This document shows positions 25,383-37,870 of a stretch of DNA of 64,000 nt, piece after piece. A program made the position numbers and the translations under genes. Origin of the DNA: Prototheca cutis (Eukaryota; Chlorophyta; Trebouxiophyceae; Chlorellales; Chlorellaceae). The notes under the pieces were generated by a model. It searched no databases, was not told where the DNA came from, and saw only the letters and a list, made by a program, of their open reading frames with translations. The stretch is taken from contig BCIH01000009.1 in the NCBI GenBank assembly GCA_002897115.2, positions 927,023 to 991,022 of the forward strand, in the 5' to 3' direction. The first letter of the stretch is position 1, and each line of letters opens with the position of its first letter.

Positions 25383-26160
25383 CTGGGCGCGGCTCTTCAT
25401 GCCCTTGAGACCGGCCAGCAGCACATCTTCCTCCTCCACCGTCAGCTCCTCGGAAGAAGACATCCTCACCAGGCCCGACGCATCCTCGTCCTCGTCCTCG
25501 TCCTCGTCAAACTCAAAAGCTGCGGTCTCAGCATCCAGGTCAAGCACCGCCGCAGAGGAATCTAGAGCCTCGCCCTCGGGGATCTCAGCGGCGAAGAAGC
25601 TGCGGAAAAAAAGGGGAGAGTCATGGCAGGTTGACATGCGCGATGACAAACAAAATCTGGATTGGGCGGGGGAGCTGCCACCGATCCCTAGACGTCAGTC
25701 GGGGACTGGCCCAGAAATAACCCAGTCAACTAACCAATCCTCTCCTCTCCTCATACCTCTCCACAAACTGCTCTGCCGCCTCGTTGCCGCGGGCGGTCTC
25801 GGCACCCTCTGCTTGGAGGAGGAGCCTGATGCGCTCCTGTGCGGCCAGCCGCTGGGCGTGTGCCTCGTGCTCGTGCTTGGGAGGCAGCTCCTCGTCCTTG
25901 TTCTTCGGCTTGGTCTTGGTGCCGGGCTTGCGGGGCACCTTGGGGGCCACAAGACCTTCCTCCACCTCCTCATCCCCAACCCTGCCAGCAGCAAACCAGG
26001 CTCGCTGCTGCTGGAGCAGGGCGGAGGCCCAGGGCTGCCCGGCAGTCAGTGCTGCTGCATCATGGGTCCCGCTCTGCAATACCACCTGCCGTCCTGGCCC
26101 AGCCGGGGTGGAGCTGGCCGCTCGGAGCGCCGAGCGCAGCACCCACCCTGCCGCCCGCAT
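24221..26160 (-). CDS. MRPS5: Mitochondrial small-subunit ribosomal protein uS5m
   Basis: uS5 helps decoding fidelity in the small ribosomal subunit. Five exons (26160-25757, 25599-25381, 25167-24889, 24719-24514, 24351-24221) give 412 residues. The start MRAAGWVLRSALRAASS is a typical mitochondrial presequence. An acidic linker (DEDEDEDEDAS, about 175-190) precedes the S5 domain: RMRVVDVNRTSKGTKAGG, YRFGAMVVVGNGEGVLGWG, GKATELQAAVKKAYTRA, then YNGHTIPEGTEAKFGQVKM, then KCSGKGIVANDMIASICKLA, IHDIGVKIHGSRNRRNAVK and LFEGFSQIRTHEEM. Joining RRNA to VKCLFEGF requires a GC donor (GCAG|GCATGT). Size and N- and C-terminal extensions fit mitochondrial rather than plastid S5; the destination is inferred. 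Confidence 0.88.
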
Positions 26161-26567
26161 CGCTGGCAAGGCCACCCCAAAATAAAAAAAAACGGCTGGC
26201 CGCGATCGTTTATCCTGTTTAACACAGACAATGCAACATGTTTGCAATGCACGTGTCGTCAACGAGCCGCTGCGCTCGCCTGCGCTGGGCCGGGCATGTC
26301 GGGGGTGGAGAGTTGGCCCCCTGCGGCGCCCCGGCGATTTTGGTCTGATTTTTTTGCGCAGGGCCACGTGATCGTTCCTATGATGGTAGCACTTTGGGGT
26401 GGGGAAGGCCCGCGTCTCGGCGGTGTTTTTTCTACTGTGCAGCCAAGCTCCCAGATGAATTACAGCGATACACTATTCGGTCCCACCTCGTAGTTTTCAG
26501 GACCAGGCGGTGGTCAGGAGCGGAGGAGGGTCGGCCAGGGCAGCGGATCGTTTTCTGGCCTGGACGG
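26161..26567. other. Divergent promoter region, uS5m / sterol desaturase
   Basis: This 407-nt stretch lies between divergent genes. No other feature was recognised. Confidence 0.5.
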
Positions 26568-28749
26568 ATGCGTGCCGCCCCGGTGTTGCTGGCCGTCCTG
26601 GCCCTGACTGCCCTGTCAGTCGGCGGGAAACCTGCACATGATGGCCAGGGCTTGACATTGAGAACGGAGGACAAAGTGGCCGACCAGGTGCTGGCCCGGC
26701 AACCGTCGCCTAGCCTTCAAACCAAGACAGCAAGCTCCAGTGCGCCGGGGCCGACGAGCCCCGACCCAGCGGCGAGGAGGCTGGAGCAGCTGGCCGAGTT
26801 CAGGAAGGAGGACGAATTTAAGAATGATTTGGCACTGTTCTGGATGCCAGATTCCTGGCGCGCTGCAATCCCCCACCTCGTTCAGGTATCCCCCGGCTGT
26901 GTACCTGGTCACGGGGCCTTGGGCGAGGGACGGCGGTTCCGCGGCCCCTTGCCGCACGATGCACCCTCTCTGAGCCATACACTTCTCTGTATATCGATGT
27001 TCACAGTGCACTCCGCCTTTTCCCCCACAGAGCTGGCTGAGGAACTGGATCATGGTGTCTGTTCTGTACTACGGTCTGGGCCTCGTTTGGATCTACTACA
27101 CCTACTACGCCTTTGGCGCACACCTGTTCAAGCCAGGGGAAATCCCCAGCTGGGGGGCGATGCTCGAGCAGATGAAGGTGATCATCTACTGTGGTGGTAA
27201 TGCAGGCGGTCCTGGTGTTGGTGGGACTGCCTGGACTCCCGCGGACGAGTTGGCACTGCGGTCGGTTCATAGCTTGCATGTGCTGGCCGCATGACAGCGT
27301 AGCTCCCCTGAACGGAGACTGGGGCGGGGTGCCCAGGTTGCTGGGCCCCGAATTGACAAACCACCTGACTAAACTTATCCCCGTCCACTCACCCCACTCG
27401 GCCAGGTGGCTACCATGGCAATGCCGGGGTATGCCCTGCTCCCGGTGTTTAACGAATACTGCATCGAGCGCGGCTGGACTCGGGCGTACAGCAGGTATGG
27501 GATTTTTTTTTTGTTTCTTGGTGGGGATGCTCGTGCATCGGGACATCACACTGGGCTCTGCATGGTGGGCTGAGCACCTTTTCCTGCCTGGGCATCATCT
27601 CCCCAGGCACCCAGTCATGCATACAGCCCCCCCCCCCCCCCCCCAACTCCCACGATGCAGGATCTCGGATGTGGGCCTGCCGCTCTACATCGTCTACTTC
27701 TTTGCGTACATGCTGTCGGTGGAATACTTTGTTTACTGGTCACACCGCCTGCTGCACGACATCAAGCAGGGGTACAAGTAAGTCCTTTGGGTGCTTGTTT
27801 TGTGGTTCGGGGGGATGTTTCGGGAACAACGTGGCTGTATGGTGGTGGGGCTGCTTGAAAGGGACGGCCACGGTTGGCATTCGAGAGGATGAAAAGCATA
27901 TCAGGAAGAAGCAGGGCGAGGTTTCCTCTTTTCATGACCTCATTACTGCCCTGAACCCCGCCCATCGTGTGCGCAGGTGGCTGCATGTGACGCACCACAA
28001 GTACAACAAGGAACACACGATGTCGCCGTTTGCCGGTCTGGCTTTCAACCCCATTGACGGCATCATCCAAGTGAGCATAGTTTTTTGTGTGTGTTGGGAG
28101 GGGGGCCCTATGGGGAAAGGGGAGGAGGGGAGTTCCATCAGTGGACTTCCTCCCTGGCCCTGCATGTAGTGCTCAACAAGCAAAAAACAAAGTCTCCGCG
28201 AACTCAACAATGAGCCATTCTTCTCCCTTGCACAACAACGCCCCCGACTTGCAGGCCATCCCATACACTTTTATGCTGTGGGTGGTGCCCGTCCACTTCC
28301 TCACCCAGGAGCTGCTGCTGTTTGGCACTGGCATTTGGACCAACAACATCCATGACAACATCGACGGCAAGGTATAGTGGATTTTTTGGGGGGGGGATTT
28401 TTTCCCATGAAGGGCACTGGATTTGACCAAGTGTTGAAAATAGGCATCCCAACTTGGCAATACACTTGTCATCGTCGTCGTGGCTGGGATGCCGATCAAG
28501 CTCGCTGGTTGCCAGATTTCCCTGCACGCTGTGTTCCATGCCCACCCAACCCCACAGGTGGAGCCTGTGATGGGGGCGCGGTACCACACCATCCACCACA
28601 CCATGTACAACAAGAACTATGGCCACTACTTCACGTTTGTGGACCGGCTGCACGGCACACTTTTGACCCCAGAGGACTACGATGCGATGATGGCGGCCAA
28701 GGCCGCCCGTGCCGCCGCGGTGCAGGTCGACTGCACACAGCGGTCGTGA
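26568..28749 (+). CDS. SC5D: Delta7-sterol C5(6)-desaturase (SC5D/ERG3/STE1)
   Basis: This ER membrane di-iron enzyme introduces the C5-C6 double bond in sterol synthesis. Seven exons (26568-26885, 27031-27177, 27406-27494, 27661-27777, 27977-28070, 28255-28371, 28558-28749) give 357 residues. The three histidine clusters are HRLLH (about 213), HVTHH...KYNKEH (about 226-236) and [16 protein letters not shown] (about 304). The hydrophobic segments are in the expected places ([56 protein letters not shown]). [12 protein letters not shown] and [10 protein letters not shown] are family motifs. The N-terminal 105 residues begin with a hydrophobic signal-like stretch ([20 protein letters not shown]) and are longer than in plant STE1. 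A 17-nt C run precedes exon 4. Confidence 0.95.
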
Positions 28750-29845
28750 CTCTCGTCTGGGAGGAGGAATCGGCAACATGGATCGGAGGGGGGAGGGAGT
28801 TGTGGCGGAGAGGCTGTGATAACCGGCAGCCAGGCTCTGGGCCTCCCCGGTGTCTACTGAATGCGGCCGCGCTGAGGTCCCCCCGCCTCCTTTCCCATTC
28901 CGCTTCCGGCAAAGAATACTGTAGGCTCTGCTAGATCTGACCGCTCCTGCACAATGTATCCTTTTGACTCACACTACAGAATCCCTTGTGGCATGCCTAT
29001 GATCCTTGGCCAGTGGAGGGCGCCAGGCTGCATGGGATCCTGCAACATGGATCCCCAGTGCCGATGTGACCTGTGCCAGGCTGCCGTTGGATCGTCCACC
29101 CCAGCGCCGCCAGTGGTCGCGCTGGGAGGATTGATGCCGGCGAAAGCCGTTGGCCAATGAGAGCCCAGCGGCAGGGGACCCTCGTCTTCTCAGGAACCAA
29201 GCAACACTTCCCCATTGCCCAGCAGTGCCTGTACCCCTGGCAACTGCTTCGTGCACAGTTGACAATTATGAGCGTTTCATTTTTGCTTTAGATTGATCAG
29301 CTGTAAGGATTGGAACGGGAGTGTGGGCGGCCCCCTGTTGTCTGTGCCTTGAAGCAGTGCACACGTGGAGCGGTCGATGCAGCTCCAAGAGGAAGCCGGG
29401 GCGTACGACATGGGCGCCAGTGGGGGCCGAGGTTCCAGGAAAGGCATCTCCAGGGGTGGCTGTAAATCCGTCGAACCAGGGGTACTGTCACATGCCCAGC
29501 TCGTACATTAAATCACCCGGGTCGGTTGGGTACCTGGACGATGTAATATAACGTGAGCCGACCGCCTTGCCCGACTCAAAGCCGGCTTCAGTGCCGACTC
29601 TGGGACGCGGGCATCGCGATCTCGGCCCCAAAAGGCTCCTCAAGAAGCTCATACAATGCCTTCATATTGGCGAGCCGTATGCGATGTGCTTCCCTCGGGC
29701 GTCATCCACCCGACGGCAAGATTCGGGACAGTGGGGCTGGTGGGTCCCTGTGCTGCCCCCGTGGGTCCCTGCTGCGCTCAGGACGAGACGGACAACCTGC
29801 CCCTGACCGTGCCATGTGCAGGAAAAGGAGATTTACAATGGCAAG
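28750..29845. other. 1.1-kb intergenic region before Sec14-like gene 1
   Basis: This stretch probably holds the desaturase 3' UTR, the Sec14 promoter and perhaps an unidentified 5' exon. A 22-codon stretch from ATG 29377 (MQLQEEAGAYDMGASGGRG) is a candidate, but I could not join it with confidence. A 68-codon Cys-rich ORF at 28954 has no other support. Confidence 0.4.
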
Positions 29846-31784
29846 ATGCAAGAGGACGAGGAATGCATGAAGCGTTGGGGTCTCCGTTTGGCGGACGAGG
29901 TGCGTCGCGGGGCGCCGGCGACTGACCTGACGCAACTGTCCCCCGGATCGTCTGTTCGCCGTGCTCCTGACCGACTGCTCCCCGGCATGCGCAGGACGTC
30001 CTCATAAACCAGTTGAGGGACGAAATTGAGCTCCGAGTCTCAATCCCAGAACAACACAGTGCGTCGTCGGCGGAGGGTCCTAGGGCTCGGGGGAAGTGCT
30101 CGGCATGTGACTTGACAGGCAGTCGTGATCTCCAACTCCAGGACCCAACCCTGGGGGCCCCAACCCACCAAAACATGAACGGCCTCCTACCCTGTAATGC
30201 AGCAAACCAAACTCTCCGCCGATTTCTGAGGGCACGAAAACATGATATTTATGCCGCCACGCAAATGTTTGTCGCCATGCTTCAGGTGCGGTGTCTGGGC
30301 GTTTTCAATCCCTGATGTGCTCGCGGCATTTGGCCGGAGAGTTTTGGTATTCCGTGACACCTGCACGGCAGAGTGTGCGCTAGAGGATGCTGGACGCCAG
30401 GTCTCATCATCCTCAGCACCACACGGTGCATGCCCATGCTGCAGTGGCGGAGAGTCTATGAAACGGACTGCATTCTCCGCGATTTTGTATTCCACGAGAA
30501 GCTGGAGTTTCACAAGCATTTCCCTGAAGGTGAGAAGAAGATCTGTGTGCTTGCTTGAGGGGAGGAGGACTGTACCTCCCATTACATGTGCCAAGCGTGC
30601 CGGGGAGTGCCCGGTCATGCCTGTGGCTGCGGGCTTGCCTCAACCGCTCTTGTGTTCAAAAGCCTGCTCCCCCAAGCCGCCGCCCCACTGCGGCCCCCTT
30701 CCCCACCACCACCACCAAAAAAAATCGTGCACAGGATACTATGGCGTGGACTTACAGGGCAGACCTGTGTACGTTCAGCAAGTAGGCAACATCAACCTCC
30801 GCCGCCTGTTCCGGGTCACGACACAGGAGCGGAGCATTCGGTACCATGTTCAGGTATGAGCTGGTTAATGTGCTTGACAGGATCCACATTCATCACGTGA
30901 CGATGATCGTCCAGCCGTCCTGCCCAACCCTGCAATAGAACAACCCCCCTTCCCCCTCTTGGCCCACCTCCAATGTTGCAGACGCAGGAGCGGTTTGTCA
31001 ACATCGTCCTGCCTGCCTGCTCCCTGGCAGCAAGGCGATCAATCCACCAGGGCACGGTGCTCATCGACATGGAAGGTACAGTGCTGATGTCATGTCATTC
31101 CGGCATTGATGAGCGTTCAAAAGTGTGGCACCACCCACATCCGTTCACACTCCTCTTTCTTTTCCACCCACAGGCCTGGGCGTGAGTACGCTGACTTCAG
31201 ATTTTAGGGCCATCATGGCTGAGATCTTCCACATTGACCAGGTATGCATGTGTTTGTTTGTTCATGCAGCAGTCTCACCTGCCAGGAACGAAGCGACAAA
31301 GGGAAGTCCAGACCCTCGCCCCAAGTACACTCCCCCCCCCTCTCTCCCCCCCCAAAATGCAGAACTACTACCCGGAGCTGATGCACCAGGCGCTTGTCAT
31401 CAATGCACCGACTTCTTTCCGGGTGATGTGGGGCATGACCAAGTACCTGCTGGAAGCAAGGACCCAGGCCAAAGTCAAGGTAGGAAGATCGGGGTTTGGA
31501 ATATTCCTCCGCCTGGGTCATAGAAACAGGCCTCTCGCCCTTGGCATGGCGAGCATCATCGTACCACGTTATTCCCTCGCTTCTGCACTTGTCATACAAT
31601 CTGTTGCCACTCCAAACAACCATACCAGGTGCTGTCAAGCGGGTGGAGGGAAGAGCTGAGGCAGTACATTGCTGCCGACCAGCTTCACGCCAGCTACGGC
31701 GGTACCTGCCAGCTGCCCCTCACCGCCTCCCCTGGCCCCTGGCAGGACCCCACCATTCTTTCACAGATTTCATCCTCTCCCTGA
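29846..31784 (+). CDS. Sec14-like (CRAL-TRIO) lipid-transfer protein 1
   Basis: Sec14 proteins move or present phosphatidylinositol and other lipids. Nine exons fit in frame: 29846-29899, 29995-30058, 30203-30285, 30445-30529, 30735-30853, 30982-31075, 31174-31241, 31363-31479 and 31629-31784, about 279 residues. Landmarks are LRRFLRARKHDIYAATQMF (CRAL-TRIO-N), YGVDLQGRPVYVQQVGNINL, TVLIDMEGLGVSTL, YYPELMHQALVINAPTSFR, then VMWGMTKYLLEARTQAKV and LHASYGGTCQLPL. The N-terminus is uncertain: the first exon may begin at 29825 after an acceptor GTGCAG, with a further 5' exon upstream. The intron after LRLADE falls at the same place as intron 1 of Sec14-like gene 2 (56307-54185), which argues for common ancestry. 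Confidence 0.85.
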
Positions 31785-32211
31785 GGACCACGTCCATCAC
31801 GAGCACACACTGTTTCATTTGGTGGTGCACTGGTGCCCCCTGGTATTTCGAAAAGTCGTCTCTCTTTATGGCTCCCACACGTCCTGCCTGCCTCACCGGC
31901 AACACCGGCATGATTGTGAACTGTTCGTTTGGCGCGATAAACGATGGCTGTCTGTGTTTTTCATGAACAAAACCTGGCCGACCGACATTGACTTGAGCAG
32001 CTCCTTGACGGGGAAAGGGGGAGACGGCTAGTCCAAAACCACAGGGGGGTTGTTACAACGGGCATGGCAGTGGCAGGGTCTTGTTCCTTCAGAATTTTGG
32101 GGTTGGCAGCGGCGCGCGCCATCGCTGGGTTAGTTGGTCGTTTGCGGCACCGGGGAAAACAGCGTGCTACCATGAACTGACGCGATTTGGTTGGCTGGGG
32201 TATGTGTGCCG

Positions 32212-32284
<73 letters not shown>

Positions 32285-32321
32285 GGACACACGTCCATAC
32301 TCCCGCCAACACCATGCATGC
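31785..32321. other. Intergenic region between convergent Sec14 and aldolase genes
   Basis: This 537-nt stretch holds two 3' ends and the long G run at 32213-32283. It contains no coding ORF. Confidence 0.55.
32213..32283 (+). repeat. 71-nt poly-G tract next to aldolase stop
   Basis: The run is pure G on the plus strand, hence poly-C in the aldolase 3' UTR, starting 38 nt past its stop codon. The true length may be affected by sequencing. Confidence 0.85.
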
Positions 32322-33860
32322 TCAGTACTTGTAGTCCTTGACGTACAGGGACTCGCCCTTGGCCTCGAGGTCACCCTCGCCCAGCGTGGCCAGGCCGTTG
32401 GCCTTGGCACGGATCAAAAAGGCGTCCTGCGCGGCCTTGACGTTCTCGGCCTTGCCGCCCCACGCCTTGAGCGTGGAGCTCTGCAGCGCGCGGCCGTAGG
32501 AGAAGGACAGGGCCCAGGGGCGGGGGATGTCCTTGACCTGGTTCATGGCGACCAGGTGCGCGGTGGCCTCCTCCTCGCTCTGCCCGCCAGACAGGAAGAC
32601 GATGCCCGGCACCGCGGGGGGGACGGCGCGCGACAGCGTGCGCACCGTCAGGTAGGCCGCGTCACGGACCGAGGCCGCGGGGCCCTCGGCGCCAGACAGC
32701 ACCATGTTGGGCTTGAGCAGCGTGCCCTCCAGCAGGACGTGCTCGTCGCTCAGCGCCTTGTACACCGCGGCCAGGACGGCCTCGGTGACCTTGGCACAAA
32801 CGCCGATGTCGTGCGAGCCATCGGACAGGATCTCGGGCTCGACGATGGGCACCAGGCCATTCTCCTGGCAGATGACCGCGTAGCGCGCCAGGCCATAGGC
32901 GTTGGCGTGGATGGACAGCGGGGAAGGCTCGGTCGCGCCGATCTTCAGCACCGCACGCCACTTGGCAAAACGAGCACCCTGAGCATAGTACTTGGCGCAG
33001 CGCTTGCCCAGGTTGTCCAGGCCCTGCGTCTCCGTCTCGCCGTTGGTGCCGGGGAGGGGGACGACGCCCGCGTCCACCTTGATCCCGGGAATCATGCCCC
33101 GGTCCTGCAGGATCTTCACAAAGGGTGTGCCGTCCTCGGCATTCTGGTACAGCGTCTCCTCGAACAGGATGACACCGCTGATGTACTTGTCGGCCTCGGG
33201 CGTCGTGAACAGCAGCTGGCGCAGCTGGCGGCGGTAAGTCTCCTCGTTGACGACGCCGATGCTCTCCAGCTGTATGTTTTGGGTGGGCGGGTCTTGGGGT
33301 GAGTGCAAGTCAATAGGGCCATAAAAGCAGGGGGGTATCGATCTCACACACACGCGTGCATGCAGTCATAACAAGCAAACAAGGACGAGATCATAGAAAG
33401 GGGATGGAGGCGATGGGGTTGGGGTGGATGCGCGGAAGAAGCCTCATCGCAATCCCGGGTTCCGGGCCAACCCTCAATCGTGTCGGGCGGGCGGGAAGGG
33501 TTCGTTACCAGCCCGCGAGGGTCGACACCATGCCAGAGCACTCGGAACCAGGGCTCGCCAACCCCACCCAAACCCGAACCCGATCGAAAGAAAAAACATC
33601 CACGCGTGTCCTGATCCAGGGTGCCGGCCTCGGGCACCCGCAGACCCCACCCGGCCTGGCCCGCGATCACCCCGTCGAGAACAACCCAGGCCGTGCCGCG
33701 CCCCACACCCCGCCCATACGCAGCTCACCCGCTTGCCGATCGTGCCCGTGCTCTCATCGGCGGCGAGGATGCCCTTGCCGGGTGCCACAATGGCCTTGGC
33801 CGTGGCCTTCAGCTCCTCGGCATAGGGGTTGTCCCAGGTGTTTCCCAGAACCTTGGCCAT
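32322..33860 (-). CDS. FBA: Fructose-bisphosphate aldolase, class I
   Basis: The enzyme cleaves fructose 1,6-bisphosphate in glycolysis and runs in reverse in gluconeogenesis. Two exons (33860-33729, 33269-32322; donor CGG|GTGAGC, acceptor ATACAG|CTG) give 359 residues, the normal family length. Motifs include [49 protein letters not shown], then [17 protein letters not shown], and [13 protein letters not shown] with the Schiff-base Lys, then [18 protein letters not shown] and [12 protein letters not shown]. The C-terminus is KDYKY, with the conserved terminal Tyr. There is no transit peptide, so a cytosolic isoform is likely. Confidence 0.97.
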
Positions 33861-34697
33861 TGTTACAGCTGGGTTGTGATGGGGTGTTGTGGAGAGATCT
33901 CAGAAATTAAAATCTGCTCGTATTTTGTGCGGGCACGAGGGGCGCGGTGGCACTTCTACTATCAGGGTTCTGGTGCATCGCGGGGGGCTGGCTCCTTTCG
34001 CCCTGCACTGGCTGCACGTGCCTTGGCTCAGCGATCACGTGCATTGCGCAGATCTGGTGGACACCGCGATCTTGGAGCCAGTGCGCGCACGGCAGGCCAG
34101 GGCAGACCACGAAACATGTTGCAAGCAGGCCATATCTGATCTGTGAGCCGTGCAGGCCACGGTCCTGGCCCTGCTAGCCACGGTGGCAGCGGTGCGCTTG
34201 TGTTGATGGATACTGACTTTCCAACCACCTACTGCGATTTGTAGTGCCTCTCATCAGCATCCTGCTTTCTTTGCAGATCCGAGCTGGGATCGATCACCCG
34301 TCTGCGAGTCAAGGTGCGTCCGGATTTTGAGGCTCAGGTGGCGTACCGAGTGGCGTCGCTGGACGGGGACATGCGTCGAGCACTCTTTTGTCTGATCAAC
34401 CTCATTCTTGTTGCATCCTGGCTCCTGATGGTGTAATGGAGCGTCCTTGTTATTGAACAAGTCGGTTTCAACGGCGATGGCGCCTTTCCCGCCATCCTCC
34501 GACGGGGGTGAGTCTGGAGCAGCCTTGCTCTCACGTTGCTGCGGCATGGCGATGATGATGTCGGCGCCGTCGGGCGGGACTGTCCGCACCCGGCACGCAA
34601 CGTGCCGATATCGCCATGTCGCTGCCCACACGTGTTCGCATTTTCTTGCAATTCGCGATAGGGACATTACAGTTGTGATCCAGCGATCGATCGATGG
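33861..34697. other. Intergenic region aldolase to PSMA5
   Basis: This 837-nt stretch should contain the aldolase promoter and the PSMA5 3' UTR, since both are on the minus strand. No convincing gene is visible. Confidence 0.5.
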
Positions 34698-36501
34698 TCA
34701 AAGCCTGGAGAACACCTCCTCCACCTCCTCGGGCGAGTACAGGTGCCACGTCGGCGCCACCCTGGCAATGTCGACGTTGGTGGACGTCACCTGGAGGGTG
34801 GGGGGGAGGGGGCGTTGTGCGCTTGCCCAGCCACCATTTTCACACAATGAACGAAAGCCATTGTTTCAAGAACAGTTGCTCTTAGGGTTACCGTCACATT
34901 CCTCGCTCGGGTGGCGTGCATGTTNNNNNNNNNNNNNNNNNNNNNNNNNNNNNNNNNNNCACACAAACACCCCCAAAAACATCCCCACCCACGCCATTAT
35001 AAAAATACCAAACCAAAAAAAATGGGCCGCTTACCTTCTCCTCCATGACTTGCTTCAGCGTGGCCAGTGTCAACTCCTCGGCCTCCTTGAGCGTCATGTC
35101 CTTGCGATAGCCTTCCTGCAGCGCCGTCTGGGCGCCCTCCGACCCCGAGCCAATGGCCTTGGCCTGGTACCGCACAAACGTGCCCGATGGGTCCGTGTGG
35201 AACCTGCGTGTGCGTTTGGGTTTATTGTGGAAGAGGGGTGCCGGTGGGCAGGTTGACCATTGTCCAGCATGCCGGTGACCAAAAGGCATTCCAGACGCCC
35301 AACAGCCTTGGCATTGGGTGCCGATGCATTCACGGCAGCAAAACAGACAGCACACATACTCACAGCATCGGGCCCTCGTCGGCATCCCAGCCGGCGATGA
35401 GCAGCGCCACGCCGAATGGCCGGCTCTGCATAATGCACAGGGATATTTTTGGGTTATTTACAATAATAATAATAATAATATTTTGGACGGTAGGGTTATG
35501 GGTAGAATGGCGAGAGGAGTTGCCAAAGGCAGCTGCTGCAAATCGGATTTTGCTGGGTTTCGGCATGGGGCCTGCCCTCTCCCTCGACACACCCACGCAC
35601 CATGCCGCCATCGCCGCCATCTTCGTCCTCGCCAAATCGGAGCGACAGGTCGCAGAGGGACTGTGATAGCATTTGTTGTTGTCGTTGTCGTTGTTGTTGC
35701 ATGGACATGTTTGCTTTTTCGTTCACACCCATTTTGGCAGGCTTGCGTCCTTGCAGGGGGGGTCACCCAAAAGATTTAGGCCATGGACATCTTCTCTGGT
35801 CCCCCCAAAACAAAATACACACACGCAAACGACATCCATTCCCACCCTCCGTCAGGCCCCATCCACCTGCGTCAGCGATTCCACTGGGATGGGCTCGTTG
35901 TATGTAAACGCGTGCTGCTGGGCCTCCACCCGGCCGTGGTCCACGAGCGTCTTGGCGTCCGCGGTCAGCCCGCTCATGGCCACGCCGACATGGACGTCAA
36001 TCTCCGCCACCTTTTCTATACTGGACGGCTCCTGCACAGTTGTGTTTGGGGGTCATGGAGGCAGTGTGGGCGGCGAGGTGGGACAGAGCTCTGCAGGTGG
36101 ACTGCATCCGCACACCGTGGACACCAGGGTGACCCCTGATTGCCCTGGGCGAGGTGACACCTGGCCCATGCACACCCAAAGAGCCCCTCCATGCAGTCTC
36201 GCGGACCAGAAGGGAGGATGTGACGCGCTTTTCGGCCGCCAGGACAACGCCCTCGCTGGTGCACACGGCGATGGCCGTCGACCCGAGCTTGATGGCCTCG
36301 ATGGCATACTCGACCTGGAAGATACGGCCCTCTGGGCTGAAGCTATTTACGGATCTATCATACTCACTCCTGCAAGGGGTCATGGGCGTGGGTGTCTGCG
36401 TGCAGCCCCACGGATCGCTGTGCGTGCCGGAGCCCGAGCGCCGAGTGATCACCGGGGCGGTGCTGTGGCAAGATCATGGCCACGTACCTCGTGAGGAACA
36501 T
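34698..36501 (-). CDS. PSMA5: 20S proteasome subunit alpha-5
   Basis: This is a structural alpha-ring subunit of the 20S core particle. Seven exons (36501-36488, 36369-36207, 36031-35867, 35660-35601, 35425-35364, 35203-35035, 34790-34698) give 241 residues, the exact usual length. The first coding exon holds only 14 nt. The sequence runs [20 protein letters not shown] (alpha-subunit N-terminal helix signature), [80 protein letters not shown], then [19 protein letters not shown] and [14 protein letters not shown]. It identifies alpha-5 specifically. A 35-N assembly gap (34925-34959) lies within the last intron and does not touch coding sequence. Confidence 0.96.
34925..34959. other. Assembly gap (35 N)
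   Basis: Unresolved bases lie in the last PSMA5 intron, flanked by CA-rich sequence. Single unresolved bases also occur at 20783 and 58298. Confidence 1.
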
Positions 36502-37870
36502 GGTGCAATGCGCTCAAGCTCCTCAAGAGTAGGCGCAGCTGAAAAGGAGGCAGCAGGCCCGTGCGTGGTCAGTGATCTCCACACACAATTGGTCCGAGTG
36601 CCTTGGGAGGTGAGCTGACACGACCTCTGGGCGATGCAGCCCGCGTCAAACTCTGATCTATGTCACAAATGTCTCTACATACATTGATATCTCCTGTTAC
36701 AGGTGCCCTGCCGGGCATTCGTGGAAGGATGGCGCATGCAGCTTTCTTGTCACTTCCTTCCCAGTGGGCACCTGGGGATCAGATCAGGCTGGGCCCCCCC
36801 TGTGAACCATGCAATACCATGCAGGGCAAAAATAATGCAACCAGCTCAGCCAGCAACAGCGTCACATCACCCCGGGGGTTGCTGGGCATCATGGATGGCC
36901 GAAATTTTTCACTCTCTGCATGGCAATAGGATGGTGGACCACCTCAATGATGGACCACCTCCAGTTGGGATGGCCATACCCCCCATGATAGATGGATGTA
37001 TGTCCATCAGTCTTTCGGCGGTGGGCGCTGGAAGCGCTCCGGCCGCTGGCCGGTCTTCCGCAGGCTCTGCACGATGTGCCTCGTGTTCAGACACGCCATC
37101 AAGTCTCTGTTCCAGAGATGATGCTCGCCGTTCGGGGGTTGGGACTCCTCGTTGGTGCAGCCCCAGCTGATGACACACCACCTCGGGCGTCTGCTCTCTG
37201 CACGACCTGTCCTGCTGCCAGGAAGGAACCCAGCCCGTCCTCTGAGCGATGTGGCAAGGGAATGCGGCCCAACAGGCATCTTGTCTGAAAAACATGCCCT
37301 TGCTGTGCAGGTGGGAGTGGACGAATCTCGAGAAGGTTGCATTATTTTGGCCCTGCATGGTACACCACCAGCACCCTCAGGGCGCGGGAGCGTTCTATTC
37401 CCACGGCACCAGACTGGAATAGCATACCCTGTACAATCATGATCAACGGGTCGTCTTGGGAGAACTCATCAAGGACGACCCATTACCAGTGTTTGACAAT
37501 GTCAATATGGCAATCATGCTCTTGCATGGTCTCTAGACCACATGAACGCGGGGTTTGGTATGATACATGTCACATGACGAGTCACAGTTGGACCAGGCAT
37601 CAGAACTGGGAGGTGAACAGGCGCCAGTCCAACCGCTCCCAAATTTCCAAGCTGCCTTTTGAACTGGCCTCCGTACGATCCCCGTGCACCATGCCGGCAA
37701 GCGTTTTACGCGACATCCTCTTTTTCCAGCCGAGCTGCCCATTGCCATTGCACATGTCATTGCCATAAATACCTTGATCACGCTGCAAGTGCCGTGGTCC
37801 GGCTCGCTTTGCGTGTGGCACGGGCGGGACGGAGGGCTGGCAGCTCGTGGACAGCCGGGCCTTGGGGGCC
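36502..37870. other. 1.4-kb intergenic region with TIR element copy 2
   Basis: This stretch lies between divergent PSMA5 and LRR genes. Apart from the element at 36817-37360, I see no coding sequence. Confidence 0.55.
36817..37360 (-). mobile_element. Non-autonomous TIR element, copy 2 (about 544 bp, inverted)
   Basis: The terminal inverted repeats are nearly perfect: ACCATGCAGGGCAAAAATAA at the left, and ACCATGCAGGGCCAAAATAA reading inward from the right. They continue to GCAACC with 26 of 27 matches. TA flanks both sides. The internal sequence matches copy 1 (11017-11694) in reverse orientation, including a block around TGGCAGCAGGACAGGTCGTG. No transposase is encoded. It is the best preserved copy at its ends, which suggests the youngest insertion of the three. 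Confidence 0.85.

Noticed and set aside
28954..29160. 68-codon Cys-rich ORF
   Set aside because: It has an isolated ATG, no splice support and no recognisable domain. It could be chance in a 1.1-kb intergenic stretch.
32187..33302. 371-codon open frame on the plus strand with a poly-Gly start
   Set aside because: It is antisense to the aldolase exon and runs through the G tract.
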